Assembly: GCA_964573995.1 (NCBI GenBank)
Contig: CAZNLH010000018.1
Coordinates: forward strand, 1-51,819
DNA: 51,819 bases
Direction: 5' to 3'
Origin: CAZNLH01 sp964573995
GTDB taxonomy: Bacteria; Gemmatimonadota; CAZMKB01; CAZNLH01
Shown: positions 1 to 8,277 of the stretch, piece after piece
Layout: each line of letters starts with the position of its first letter
How positions within the stretch are numbered: position 1 is the stretch's first letter
Notes under the pieces: generated by a model
Told to the model about the DNA's origin: nothing
The model's database searches: none
The model's input: only the letters and a program-made list of their open reading frames with translations
Made by a program: the position numbers and the translations under genes

Positions 1-54
1 GACACGGTGATGGTGTGGCCATAAACCTTGCCCGCCATTAAGAAAGGGGGCCTC

Positions 55-309
55 ATGGTATGGTCACATCCCGGCACGGTCCTCCTCGCGGTCCTCTTCC
101 TCTTCTTCCTCTACAGGAGGCGATGGGGGCTTGCGCTGGCCGTTCCTGCATTTATCTTATTGACCTGGGGCTTCGCCGCGTACCTGCAAGGCCGGCCTTC
201 GGGGGACCCCGTGGCCGCCGGGAGGGCCCTTTCGATCTTCCTGACCGCGGGGGGGATCTGGTTCGCGGTGGCGGCGGTCGTCGACCTTCTCGCAGGTCGA
301 AAGGCGTGA
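55..309 (+). CDS. small integral membrane protein, unknown function
   Basis: This 84-residue protein is mostly hydrophobic, with about three membrane segments (residues ~6-18, ~22-44 and ~58-80) and a basic RRR patch between the first two that should face the cytoplasm. I chose the ATG at 55 because a GAAAGGGGG ribosome site lies just upstream; an in-frame TTG at 28 has none. A reading frame ending in TAA at 22-24 (DTVMVWP) may be the tail of a gene cut by the window edge. LarE starts 34 bases downstream on the same strand, so co-transcription is likely, but I see no functional link. I do not recognise the family. Confidence 0.6.
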   Translation: MVWSHPGTVLLAVLFLFFLYRRRWGLALAVPAFILLTWGFAAYLQGRPSGDPVAAGRALSIFLTAGGIWFAVAAVVDLLAGRKA

Positions 310-343
310 GCGGAACGGTGTCTGAAGGGGAGCAAGGTTTCAC

Positions 344-1180
344 ATGGAGATGAGAACGAATCGGAGGTCATCCGAAGGAGACGAGGCGGGATATCAAAGA
401 CTCCTCGGGATCCTCTCCGGGATGGGTTCCGTGGTGGTCGGCTTCTCCGGTGGGGTGGACAGCAGTTTCCTCCTCGGTTGCAGCGTCAGGGCCCTCGGCA
501 GGGAGAAGGTCCTCGCCGCCACGGCGATCTCTGAGACCTATCCCACGTCGCAGCTCGAGGACGCGAAGCGGATCGCGCGTGATCTCGGCGTGGAGCACCA
601 CCTCTTCCACACCCTGGAACTCGAGATCGACGGGTTCCGGGAGAACCCCCCCGAGCGATGCTACTACTGCAAGAGGGAACTGTACTCCTATCTCAAGGCC
701 CTGGCCGATGAGCGGGGATACCGGTTCGTCGTCGATGGAACGAACCGCGACGATATGGGGGATCACCGGCCGGGGATGAAGGCCCTCGAGGAACTCGGCG
801 TGCGTAGCCCGCTCCGGGAGGCCGGGATGGGGAAGGAGGCGATCCGCCGGTTCGCCCGGGAGATGTCCCTTCCCACCTGGGACAAGCCCTCCTTCGCGTG
901 CCTCTCTTCCAGGTTTCCATACGGGGAGGAGATTACCCCGGAGAAACTGGGGATGGTGGGGGAGGCGGAGGAGTTCATGCACGGGCTCGGCTTCCGCCAG
1001 GTCCGCGTCCGCCACCATGGTCACACGGCCAGGATCGAGGTCGAGCCGGGCGATATCTCCAGGTTGGCCGATCCCGGAATCAGGAGCAGGGTCGTCGAAC
1101 ACCTGAAGGCCCTCGGGTATCGATATGTCACTATCGACCTCCAGGGCTACCGGACGGGGAGCATGAACGAGGTCCTTTGA
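344..1180 (+). CDS. larE: LarE-type ATP-dependent sulfur transferase (PP-loop)
   Basis: LarE inserts sulfur into pyridinium-biscarboxylate mononucleotide during synthesis of the nickel-pincer cofactor of lactate racemase and related enzymes. The 278 residues match the family length. The PP-loop SGGVDSS is at 35-41, the NPPERCYYCK segment gives Cys106 and Cys109, and FACLSSRFPYG gives Cys186. Having all three cysteines is the pattern of LarE members that carry a [4Fe-4S] cluster instead of sacrificing a single cysteine (family knowledge). LarB, LarC and a racemase are not in the window, so the pathway must be completed elsewhere or the protein acts on another sulfuration. ATG at 344 follows GGGGAGCAAGG; an in-frame ATG two codons later is also possible. 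Confidence 0.9.
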   Translation: MEMRTNRRSSEGDEAGYQRLLGILSGMGSVVVGFSGGVDSSFLLGCSVRALGREKVLAATAISETYPTSQLEDAKRIARDLGVEHHLFHTLELEIDGFRENPPERCYYCKRELYSYLKALADERGYRFVVDGTNRDDMGDHRPGMKALEELGVRSPLREAGMGKEAIRRFAREMSLPTWDKPSFACLSSRFPYGEEITPEKLGMVGEAEEFMHGLGFRQVRVRHHGHTARIEVEPGDISRLADPGIRSRVVEHLKALGYRYVTIDLQGYRTGSMNEVL

Positions 1181-1520
1181 TCTCGCGCACCGTCACGAAA
1201 GTCTCCGGCATTTTCCCGCGTTGGGCAACGGTGACCATTGTAGTGCGCTAAATCTCCACGGGAAGGGGTGGGGTAATCGGTGACGGGTTCCCCAAATCCA
1301 TCCAGCGGAATATCCGCATGAGTCTTCCGGGATACTGCTATGGCGGGGTCCTGCGCGGTATTCCCACCCCCAGGCATCCCTGATGGAACAGGGATGGTAT
1401 TACCGCACGAGACGTGTTCACCTTTGAAGAAAATCTTGCGGTTGGCCTTATTACACGTTATTTTTGCCCATGGCCCGGTCGGTGCAAATCCGTCGAGTGG
1501 CCCGTGAATGATGGAAGTAA
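1181..1520. other. 340-base gap with one hairpin
   Basis: No gene is supported here; the only open frame, on the minus strand, is a shadow of LarE-side sequence. A perfect inverted repeat CATCCCTG / CAGGGATG with a six-base loop lies at 1375-1396. It has no U-run after it, so it is not a standard intrinsic terminator. I see no convincing -35/-10 pair. Confidence 0.5.
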
Positions 1521-1979
1521 ATGATGAGAGGGCCTGTCACGAGCACGAACGAAAATGCCGATCGCATGGAGTGTGAACTCACCTGGCGGGTCCACCCGGC
1601 AGGGGAACGGTTGTCTTCCGCCGTTTTCGGAACGCTTGCGATTCTTATTATAGTCGGATTGGTGTATATATCCTCCGAGAGCCTTCCCTGGAGCCTTATG
1701 GCGATGTTGGTCCTGGTCCTTTCTTTGAACCGCTTCTATTTCCCGAGCCGGTTCACGATCGACCATGAGGGAATCAGCGCAAGGTATCCATTGCGAAGAC
1801 AGCGTTATTCATGGCGGGACGTAAGGCGGTTTCTGCATGACGAGAGGGGCGGCTACCTTTCGAGTCACGGTCGGGCGTCCAGGCTTGATGCCTATCGTGG
1901 GATGCACATTCTCTTCGGCCGGCACAGGGAGGACGTCCTGCGTGAGATTCGTAATCATCTGGGGAGCGGGCAAGGATGA
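1521..1979 (+). CDS. PH-like membrane protein, unknown function
   Basis: The 152-residue product has two adjacent membrane segments (residues ~34-51 and ~56-70) followed by a short beta-rich domain beginning FTIDHEGISARYPLRRQRYSW. A strand pair after a membrane hairpin with a Y-S-W-x-D-V turn is typical of bacterial PH-like (bPH) membrane proteins; the match is by pattern only. ATG at 1521 (ATGATG) has GGAAG six bases upstream; an internal ATG at 1566 has no ribosome site. The stop overlaps the next start by four bases (ATGA), so the two genes are translationally coupled and probably work together. Confidence 0.65.
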   Translation: MMRGPVTSTNENADRMECELTWRVHPAGERLSSAVFGTLAILIIVGLVYISSESLPWSLMAMLVLVLSLNRFYFPSRFTIDHEGISARYPLRRQRYSWRDVRRFLHDERGGYLSSHGRASRLDAYRGMHILFGRHREDVLREIRNHLGSGQG

Positions 1980-2305
1980 GGAGTTGGTTTAGGCACGCCT
2001 TCGCGGTGGATCCCACCGGCCCCGCCACGCCGACGGAGGCCCAGCGCGTTGTAGTGGAACGCGTGTGCAGGGAGATCGTCCGACGCCACCTGTCCACGCC
2101 GGCCTTGATTTTCCTGGAGACCTTCAGGCCCCTCAATTACCTTGGCGCCCAGGCGATGCACTTCTTCCAGCCCATTGTATCTGTCATACTGAGGGGAGAG
2201 GGGTATCGTCACTTCACGGACTTCCTGGAACAAAGGGGTAGCATAGACTATCTTTGCAAGATGTTGGATACCCTCGAGTCCCAATGTTCAGAGAGAGGGG
2301 CATAA
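1976..2305 (+). CDS. conserved hypothetical protein coupled to PH-like protein
   Basis: This 109-residue soluble protein has a predicted helical core and the block LETFRPLNYLGAQAMHFFQP followed by FLEQRGSIDYL. I recall similar small proteins beside PH-like membrane proteins in planctomycete and candidate-phylum genomes, but I cannot name a domain. It starts inside the stop of the preceding gene (ATGA at 1976), a sign of a stable two-gene unit. There is no signal peptide or membrane segment, so it should stay in the cytoplasm, possibly at the membrane with its partner. No function is assigned. Confidence 0.65.
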   Translation: MRSWFRHAFAVDPTGPATPTEAQRVVVERVCREIVRRHLSTPALIFLETFRPLNYLGAQAMHFFQPIVSVILRGEGYRHFTDFLEQRGSIDYLCKMLDTLESQCSERGA

Positions 2306-2472
2306 CAAGGGCCCGGCAGGAAGGCGGCCACGTAGCCGGATTGACCTCCATTGGTATTTTGCGGGTGGGATCGCTCCCGGTTGCTGTCTGGCTGTACTCT
2401 GTTTGACCGGGAAGTGAATGGGGAAGACTTCTTCAGGGTAAGGACGCACGAGAGAGAAGGCACAGACGGGAT

Positions 2473-5400
2473 ATGAAGACGATAGATCCCAATAGAATCA
2501 ATGTCATACTCGCGACCGATTGCGGAAGCACGACGACCAAGGCCATCTTGATCCAGAAGGTCGACGGGCATTACCGCCAGACACACCGCGGAGAGGCTCC
2601 TTCGACGGTGGAAGAGCCCTTCGCCGACGTGACGGTGGGGGTGATCAACGCAGTCACGGAGGTCGCTGAACTCGCCGGCCGGAGACTGGTAGATGACAAT
2701 GGCCGGATCATCCAGCCCGCGCTGGGGGATGAGGGATGCGATGTCTACATCTCCACTTCATCCGCCGGTGGCGGGTTGCAGATGATGGTGGCGGGCGTGA
2801 TCCGGGAGATGACGGCTGCGAGCGCAAAGCGGGCGGCGCTTGGAGCAGGGGCGATAGTCATGGATGTGATCGCATCGAACGACAGGCGCAAGCCTCACGA
2901 GCAGATACAGCGAATCCGGGAATTGCGCCCGGACATGATGCTGATTTCAGGAGGCACCGATGGAGGGACCAAGACTCACGTTGTAAGGATCGCCGAACTC
3001 GTTGCGCCCGCCAAGCCACAGCCCCGATTCGGTGCACAGTACCGGTTGCCCATCATTTACGCTGGCAACAAGGAGGCCGTTCCCGAGATCGAGCGCCTGT
3101 TCAGGGAAGAATTCGAATTGACGGTCGTAGACAACCTTCGGCCGGTCCTCGAACGGGAGAACCTGGGACCCGCTCGGGACGCCATCCACGACCTCTTCCT
3201 CGAACATGTCATGGCTCATGCGCCTGGTTACAGCACCCTGATGGAATGGACTGACGCCCCCATCATGCCGACGCCGGGGGCGGTGGGAAATATTCTCCAG
3301 ACCATCGCGAAGCGCCAGGGGATCAATGTCGTGGGAGTCGATATAGGGGGGGCCACGACGGACATCTTCAGTGTCTTTGACGGGATGTTCAACCGAACGG
3401 TGAGCGCCAACCTCGGGATGAGTTACTCGATATCGAACGTGTGTGCCGAGGCGGGCATGAGCAATGTCCTGCGCTGGGTCTACCTTGGAATGGATGAACG
3501 CGAGGTGCGCAATCGTGTCAAGAACAAGATGATCCGCCCCACAACGATTCCCCAGTCGATGGAGGCCCTGGTCTTCGAGCAGGCGGTTGCCAGGGAGGCC
3601 TTGCGATTGGCATTCGAGCAGCACAAGGAGTTCGCGACCACCCTCAAGGGAGTACAACAGCAACGCACGGTCGGTGATACGTTCAGCCAGAAGGCGGGCG
3701 GCCAGACAATAGTAGACCCGATGAAACTCGATCTCCTGGTAGGCTCAGGCGGTGTCCTCTCTCACGCGCCCCGGATGCACCAGACCGCCATGATGCTCAT
3801 AGATGCCTTTCAGCCCGAAGGGGTAACGGTGCTCGCAAAGGACAGCATATTCATGATGCCCCACCTTGGTGTCCTGGCGCAAGTCCACCCGCAGGCGTCG
3901 ATGGAGGTCTTTGAGAAGGACTGCCTCATATACCTGGGGACGGTTGTGGCTCCGGCCGGCCGGCCGAGGCCGGGTAAGCGGTGTTTCACCTATTCTGTAA
4001 GCGGAAAGGCCCTGAACGATTCCGGGGAGATCACCTGTGGGGAAGTAAGGCTGCTCCAGTTGGGTATCGCAGATAGTGCCGAGATGGTCATCGACCCGGC
4101 AAAGGGGATTGATGCTGGTGCGGGGCCCGGCAAGAGGATGACGTGCGAGGTGCGGGGTGGGATGGTCGGCCTGATCCTTGACGGGAGGGGTCGCCCGCTG
4201 GAATTGCCGTCCGAGGTGCCGGACTGCAGAGGCCTGGTGAGTGGTTGGGTCGAGGCCCTCGATCTCTACCCGGACCGGGTGCGGGAGGCGAGCCGCCCAG
4301 GTGCCACAGTGTCGCCAGGCAAGGGTGGCCATGCGACCGGACCTGAGAAGGGTGGTTCAGAGAGCGGGCATGCCTATACACCTGGGCTGAAGGTCAGCCG
4401 CAGGACAACCATCAGGCGTAGGCGTGTACTGCCCATTGCCGGTGATGTCCTCGTCAAGGAGGACGACGTGGTGACCGCAAGGCAGGTAGTGGCTGAGACA
4501 TTCATGCCCGGCGACGTGATCCCGGTAAACCTGGCGAACCTCCTCTCCTTGCCGCCTGCGGACGTGCCTGAGTGCTGTGTTGTCAAGGAGGGTGACCACC
4601 TGGAAAAAGGTGACCTGCTGGCTCGGACCAGGGGAATCTTCGGGATGTTCAAGAAGGAGTGCAGGAGCAGCGAGAGCGGTATCGTGGAGACGATCTCAGG
4701 TGTCACCGGACAATTGATACTCCGTGGGCCTGAACACCCGGTGAACGTCCTGGCATTCATCCCGGGCACGGTCGTGGAGGTGATCAAGGATCAGGGGGTC
4801 GTGATAGAGTCGGATGTGTCATTCGTACAGGGAATCTTCGGTGTGGGGGGTGAGACCTTCGGTAAGGTGAGGATTGCCTGCGGATCGGCCGGCGAAGCAC
4901 TGACCGTGGACCATATCCGACAGGACATGAAGGAGTGCATCATAGTAGGTGGGTCGAGGATGACTGCAGAGGCTATCAAGAAGGCCATAGACCTTGGTGT
5001 GGTGGGAATAGTCTCGGGGGGTATCGATGACCAGGATCTCAGGGGCCTGCTTGGATATGACCTTGGAGTTGCGATTACGGGCTCTGAGAGGTTGGGAATC
5101 ACGCTTATCATAACCGAGGGATTTGGAGACATCGCCATGGCCGACCGAACATTCGAACTCCTTAAATCCCGCGAGGGCGCGGAGGCCTCGATCAACGGTG
5201 CCACACAGATTCGTGCGGGTGTCATCAGACCGGAGGTGATTGTACCGGTGGACGAGAATGTCCCTGGCGCAGGAAAGGAAGATCGTCTCTCTGGCCTGCT
5301 GGAGACCGGTTGCCCGGTAAGGATAATACGCGATCCCCATTTCGGGCGCATAGGCCGGGTGCATCGCCTGCCTCCGGAGCCTCAGGTACTCGATTCGGGT

Positions 5401-5484
5401 TCGAGGGCGCGTGTTCTCGAGGTAATTTTTGATTCAGGTGAGGTCGTGATTGTCCCGCGTGCGAACGTGGAACTCATCGAGTGA
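2473..5484 (+). CDS. giant MutL/GlmL-like ASKHA ATPase with barrel-sandwich and KOW-like C-terminal modules
   Basis: Residues ~10-480 match the glutamate mutase L (MutL/GlmL) family of actin-like ATPases: phosphate-1 loop DCGSTTTK at 16-23, phosphate-2 loop DIGGATTD at 290-297 and the adenosine loop VGSGGVLSHAP near 421-431, then FMMPHLGVL. Ordinary family members are about 460 residues; this one has 1003. After ~residue 640 come lipoyl/RNA-polymerase-like barrel-sandwich stretches (GDVLVKEDDVVTARQVV, GIVETISGVTGQLI), a GGIDDQDLRG segment, and a KOW-like loop (FGRIGRVHRLPPEP) near the end. No glutamate mutase subunit is nearby; four membrane-protein genes follow with tight spacing, so its partner is probably that membrane complex. 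The role is unknown; cytoplasmic location is inferred from the lack of a signal. ATG at 2473 has AAGG upstream, a modest site. Confidence 0.85.
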   Translation: MKTIDPNRINVILATDCGSTTTKAILIQKVDGHYRQTHRGEAPSTVEEPFADVTVGVINAVTEVAELAGRRLVDDNGRIIQPALGDEGCDVYISTSSAGGGLQMMVAGVIREMTAASAKRAALGAGAIVMDVIASNDRRKPHEQIQRIRELRPDMMLISGGTDGGTKTHVVRIAELVAPAKPQPRFGAQYRLPIIYAGNKEAVPEIERLFREEFELTVVDNLRPVLERENLGPARDAIHDLFLEHVMAHAPGYSTLMEWTDAPIMPTPGAVGNILQTIAKRQGINVVGVDIGGATTDIFSVFDGMFNRTVSANLGMSYSISNVCAEAGMSNVLRWVYLGMDEREVRNRVKNKMIRPTTIPQSMEALVFEQAVAREALRLAFEQHKEFATTLKGVQQQRTVGDTFSQKAGGQTIVDPMKLDLLVGSGGVLSHAPRMHQTAMMLIDAFQPEGVTVLAKDSIFMMPHLGVLAQVHPQASMEVFEKDCLIYLGTVVAPAGRPRPGKRCFTYSVSGKALNDSGEITCGEVRLLQLGIADSAEMVIDPAKGIDAGAGPGKRMTCEVRGGMVGLILDGRGRPLELPSEVPDCRGLVSGWVEALDLYPDRVREASRPGATVSPGKGGHATGPEKGGSESGHAYTPGLKVSRRTTIRRRRVLPIAGDVLVKEDDVVTARQVVAETFMPGDVIPVNLANLLSLPPADVPECCVVKEGDHLEKGDLLARTRGIFGMFKKECRSSESGIVETISGVTGQLILRGPEHPVNVLAFIPGTVVEVIKDQGVVIESDVSFVQGIFGVGGETFGKVRIACGSAGEALTVDHIRQDMKECIIVGGSRMTAEAIKKAIDLGVVGIVSGGIDDQDLRGLLGYDLGVAITGSERLGITLIITEGFGDIAMADRTFELLKSREGAEASINGATQIRAGVIRPEVIVPVDENVPGAGKEDRLSGLLETGCPVRIIRDPHFGRIGRVHRLPPEPQVLDSGSRARVLEVIFDSGEVVIVPRANVELIE

Positions 5485-5495
5485 AAGGACGGGCG

Positions 5496-6686
5496 ATGAA
5501 GTATTTCATCTTGGTTCTCGTGGCGATGATCGTGGCGGGTCTCGTCCATCAAGTGTGCGCCCAGGCGCCGTCCCCGCCGGGTCACCTTATAGGCGCGGAT
5601 CATCCCTGGGATCACGGTAACAGGGTCGACCTGGCGTGGGATCTCTCGCCCGATGATCCCGTCTTGGCTATCGGGTATCGCATATACAGGTCTGATACCG
5701 CGAGCGGACCATATAAACTGGTCGGTCACGTTGATGCCGGGGTGAAGCAATTCACTGTTGAGAAACTCAACAAGGATCACCCTTATTATTTTCGGGTCAC
5801 GGCCGTGGGAAGAGACGGTTCTGAATCGGGACCTGCCGGCACAATGGGTTCGGTTGTACCGACGCGGCAGTGGTTCGATGGAAGCCGTTTCTGGCTGAGC
5901 ATCATCACGCTCGTCTTCTGTGGCTCGGTGATGTTCTGGATCAACCGTGCTCGAAGGGGGATACCGCTCAAGGTCCGGAAGATCGCCGGTCTTGAGGCGG
6001 TCGATGAGGCGGTCGGCCGGGCCACGGAGATGGGGCGGTCGTGTCTCTTCATACCCGGCATCCAGGACATGAACGATATTCAGACCATTGCCGGCATCAC
6101 GGTTCTCTCCCGTGTCGCCAGGATCGCCGCGGAATTTGATGCAAAGGTAGAGGTGCCCACTACGCGTTCCCTGGTGATGACCGCCGCGCGCGAGACCGTT
6201 CAGGCGTCTTACCTGGCGGCCGGCAGGCCTGAAGCATACAACCAGGACCTGATTTATTACGTGACCGACGAACAGTTCGGTTACGTTGCCTATCTCCAGG
6301 GGATGATGGTTCGCGAGAGACCTGCGGCCTGTTTTTACATGGGGGCGTTCTTCGCCGAATCGCTAATCCTTGCCGAAATGGGGAACACGATCGGAGCAAT
6401 ACAGGTGGCTGGCACCGCAATGCCGGCGCAGTTGCCGTTTTTCGTGGCCGCCTGTGATTATACCCTGATCGGAGAGGAGTTTTTTGCCGCTTCCGCCTAC
6501 CTCTCGGGGGAACCGGATCAATTGGGGAGTCTCAAGGGGCAAGATGTGGGGAAGGCGATAGTAGCCGTTGGGATCATCATTGGGGTCCTGATGTCAACAG
6601 TCGCTTCCATAGTCGGCGCGAGCACGCCGCTCGGCGCCTGGCTCACTCATGCCGTCTACTACATCCGTGAAGTAATCCTCATGTAA
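5496..6686 (+). CDS. FN3 domain plus DUF6754 membrane protein
   Basis: The protein has a signal peptide (residues 1-22, ending VCA), one fibronectin type III domain (~28-120; WDLSPDD, YRIYRSDTASGPY, YYFRVTAVG), a membrane helix near 130-148, a soluble alpha/beta domain (~155-340) and two C-terminal membrane segments. The soluble part resembles DUF6754 as I recall that family, which occurs after large MutL-like genes in candidate phyla. ATG at 5496 is chosen over a GTG at 5481 because AAAGGAC lies just before it and the signal peptide then begins normally. It follows the ATPase stop by 11 bases and precedes the next gene by 13, so it is in the same operon. The FN3 domain should be outside the inner membrane. 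Function unknown. Confidence 0.8.
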   Translation: MKYFILVLVAMIVAGLVHQVCAQAPSPPGHLIGADHPWDHGNRVDLAWDLSPDDPVLAIGYRIYRSDTASGPYKLVGHVDAGVKQFTVEKLNKDHPYYFRVTAVGRDGSESGPAGTMGSVVPTRQWFDGSRFWLSIITLVFCGSVMFWINRARRGIPLKVRKIAGLEAVDEAVGRATEMGRSCLFIPGIQDMNDIQTIAGITVLSRVARIAAEFDAKVEVPTTRSLVMTAARETVQASYLAAGRPEAYNQDLIYYVTDEQFGYVAYLQGMMVRERPAACFYMGAFFAESLILAEMGNTIGAIQVAGTAMPAQLPFFVAACDYTLIGEEFFAASAYLSGEPDQLGSLKGQDVGKAIVAVGIIIGVLMSTVASIVGASTPLGAWLTHAVYYIREVILM

Positions 6687-6699
6687 GGAGCCGTTGCAG

Positions 6700-7398
6700 A
6701 TGAAACGCACAATACCGTTGTTGATCACCGCTGCAGGAGGCTTCGTTCTTATAATCGCCTATTTCATACCAGCTACACAGGGGTGGGGAGAAGTGGCTGC
6801 GATCTGGTTTGACATCCTTGCCGCCATTGCCTTCGTCCTCGGCGGGGGTAATCTCCTCAAGATTCACCTGCAAAAGATCTCGGACCGAGCGCCAGGATGG
6901 GGCTATTCCGCCATAACGATCGCAGCCTTCCTGGTTACCCTCACGGTGGGATTGGGAAAGGTGGGGGTGCATCCCAACCCCGAATACCCCGGTTTTTCAC
7001 TATCGGGCGATTACCGGGAACTGGGGAGCCCGTTCTGGTGGCTCTATGAATACGCGTTCAAGCCGCTTACGGCCACGATGTTCGCCATGCTGGCCTTTTA
7101 CATCGCCTCGGCCGCCTTTCGGGCCTTCCGCGCAAAAAACATCGAGGCGATACTCCTCCTCGGCACGGCCTTCATCATCCTCCTCGGCCGGACCTTTGCC
7201 GGTGTTTATCTGACGCGATGGCTGCCGGATTCATTGAGCGGCCTCCGGATAGAAAACCTGACGATCACCATTATGGGTGTGTTCAATACCGCGGGGAACC
7301 GTGCGATCATGATCGGGATAGCCCTCGGTATCGCCTCCACCTCTTTGAAGGTATTGCTCGGTGTAGACCGGTCTTATCTCGGTACAGGGGAGGAGTAA
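6700..7398 (+). CDS. polytopic membrane protein of the MutL/DUF6754 operon
   Basis: The 232 residues hold about six membrane segments, including LLITAAGGFVLIIAYFIP at the N-terminus and IMIGIALGIASTSLKVLLG near the C-terminus. ATG at 6700 is preferred because AAGGAG lies nine bases upstream; a TTG at 6694 would be only three bases from that site. It sits third in the operon, 13 bases after the DUF6754 gene and three before the next start. I find no transporter signature or catalytic motif. The loop LGSPFWWLYEYAFKPLTATM is aromatic and could be an interface. It is probably a structural or channel subunit of the complex; this is inference. Confidence 0.7.
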   Translation: MKRTIPLLITAAGGFVLIIAYFIPATQGWGEVAAIWFDILAAIAFVLGGGNLLKIHLQKISDRAPGWGYSAITIAAFLVTLTVGLGKVGVHPNPEYPGFSLSGDYRELGSPFWWLYEYAFKPLTATMFAMLAFYIASAAFRAFRAKNIEAILLLGTAFIILLGRTFAGVYLTRWLPDSLSGLRIENLTITIMGVFNTAGNRAIMIGIALGIASTSLKVLLGVDRSYLGTGEE

Positions 7399-7401
7399 GA
7401 A

Positions 7402-8277
7402 GTGTATGAATTCCTGATACATCTCGACAAGCGCTGGATATTCCTGCTGATGCTCCTGTCCGTGGCGATTCCCATATACATTATAGGAAAGACGGGGAAG
7501 ACATTCCCAGAGGTCCCCACCATACTGTCGGAAAGGGCCTTTGATGCCATAGAGTCGCTCGACGAGGGGGCTCCTGTGCTCCTGTCCTTCGACTTTGATC
7601 CTGCGAGCGAGGGTGAACTCGGCCCAATGGCCACCGCGTTTGTTCGTCACTGTTGCGAAAAACGCGTGAGGATGTATTTCATGGCCCTCTGGCCGGTGGG
7701 GCCACAGATGATAGATGATGCCATCTCCAAGGTAATCAAGAGCGATTTTCCATACCTGAAATATGGAACCGATTACGTCAACCTCGGGTTCAAGCCGGGC
7801 AGTGAAGGGGTGATCAAGGTGATCGTGACCGACCTCAGGGAACTTTACACCACAGATGATCGAGGGACCACGATCGATGAGATTCCCATGATGGCTGGTA
7901 TTCACAGCCTGCAGGACTTCGATCTCGTGATCAACGTCAGCGCCGGCTACCCCGGGACAAAGGAATGGGTCCAGTATGCCGTTACGCCGTACCCTGATAA
8001 GATCAAACTTATCGCCGGCTGTACCGGCGTACAGGCCCCCCTCCTGTATCCCTACATTCCACAACAGTTGCCTGGCCTCCTCGGCGCGATCAAGGGGGCC
8101 GCCGAGTACGAAAAACTCGTGATGGACAAGTACGGCGGACCCCATCCGGATCCTAAATACCTGGAGGCGAAACGCAGGATGGGTCCCCAACTCGTGGCGC
8201 ACATCCTGATCATCCTACTTATCATAGTCGCCAACATGATCTATTTCGTTGAAAGGAGACGGGAGGGCCGGTCATGA
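7402..8277 (+). CDS. two-helix membrane protein with large soluble domain (MutL/DUF6754 operon)
   Basis: A 291-residue protein with one membrane helix near the N-terminus (~13-29) and one near the C-terminus (~268-284, followed by ERRREGRS). Between them lies a ~235-residue alpha/beta domain with alternating strands (APVLLSFDFDPASEGE, VRMYFMALWPVG, VIKVIVTDL, DLVINVSAGYPG, IKLIAGCTGVQ), a Rossmann-like pattern without a recognisable nucleotide loop. The start is GTG at 7402, seven bases after GGAGGAG; the ATG at 7406 is out of frame. It overlaps the next gene by four bases (ATGA). By its place and topology it is a core subunit of the membrane assembly; I cannot name the fold. Confidence 0.7.
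   Translation: MYEFLIHLDKRWIFLLMLLSVAIPIYIIGKTGKTFPEVPTILSERAFDAIESLDEGAPVLLSFDFDPASEGELGPMATAFVRHCCEKRVRMYFMALWPVGPQMIDDAISKVIKSDFPYLKYGTDYVNLGFKPGSEGVIKVIVTDLRELYTTDDRGTTIDEIPMMAGIHSLQDFDLVINVSAGYPGTKEWVQYAVTPYPDKIKLIAGCTGVQAPLLYPYIPQQLPGLLGAIKGAAEYEKLVMDKYGGPHPDPKYLEAKRRMGPQLVAHILIILLIIVANMIYFVERRREGRS

Noticed and set aside
1147..1377. Minus-strand frame in the gap after LarE
   Set aside because: It overlaps the end of LarE, has no ribosome site and no family pattern.
2947..3663. Long minus-strand frame opposite the MutL-like gene
   Set aside because: It is a shadow of strong codon bias on the plus strand, with no motif.
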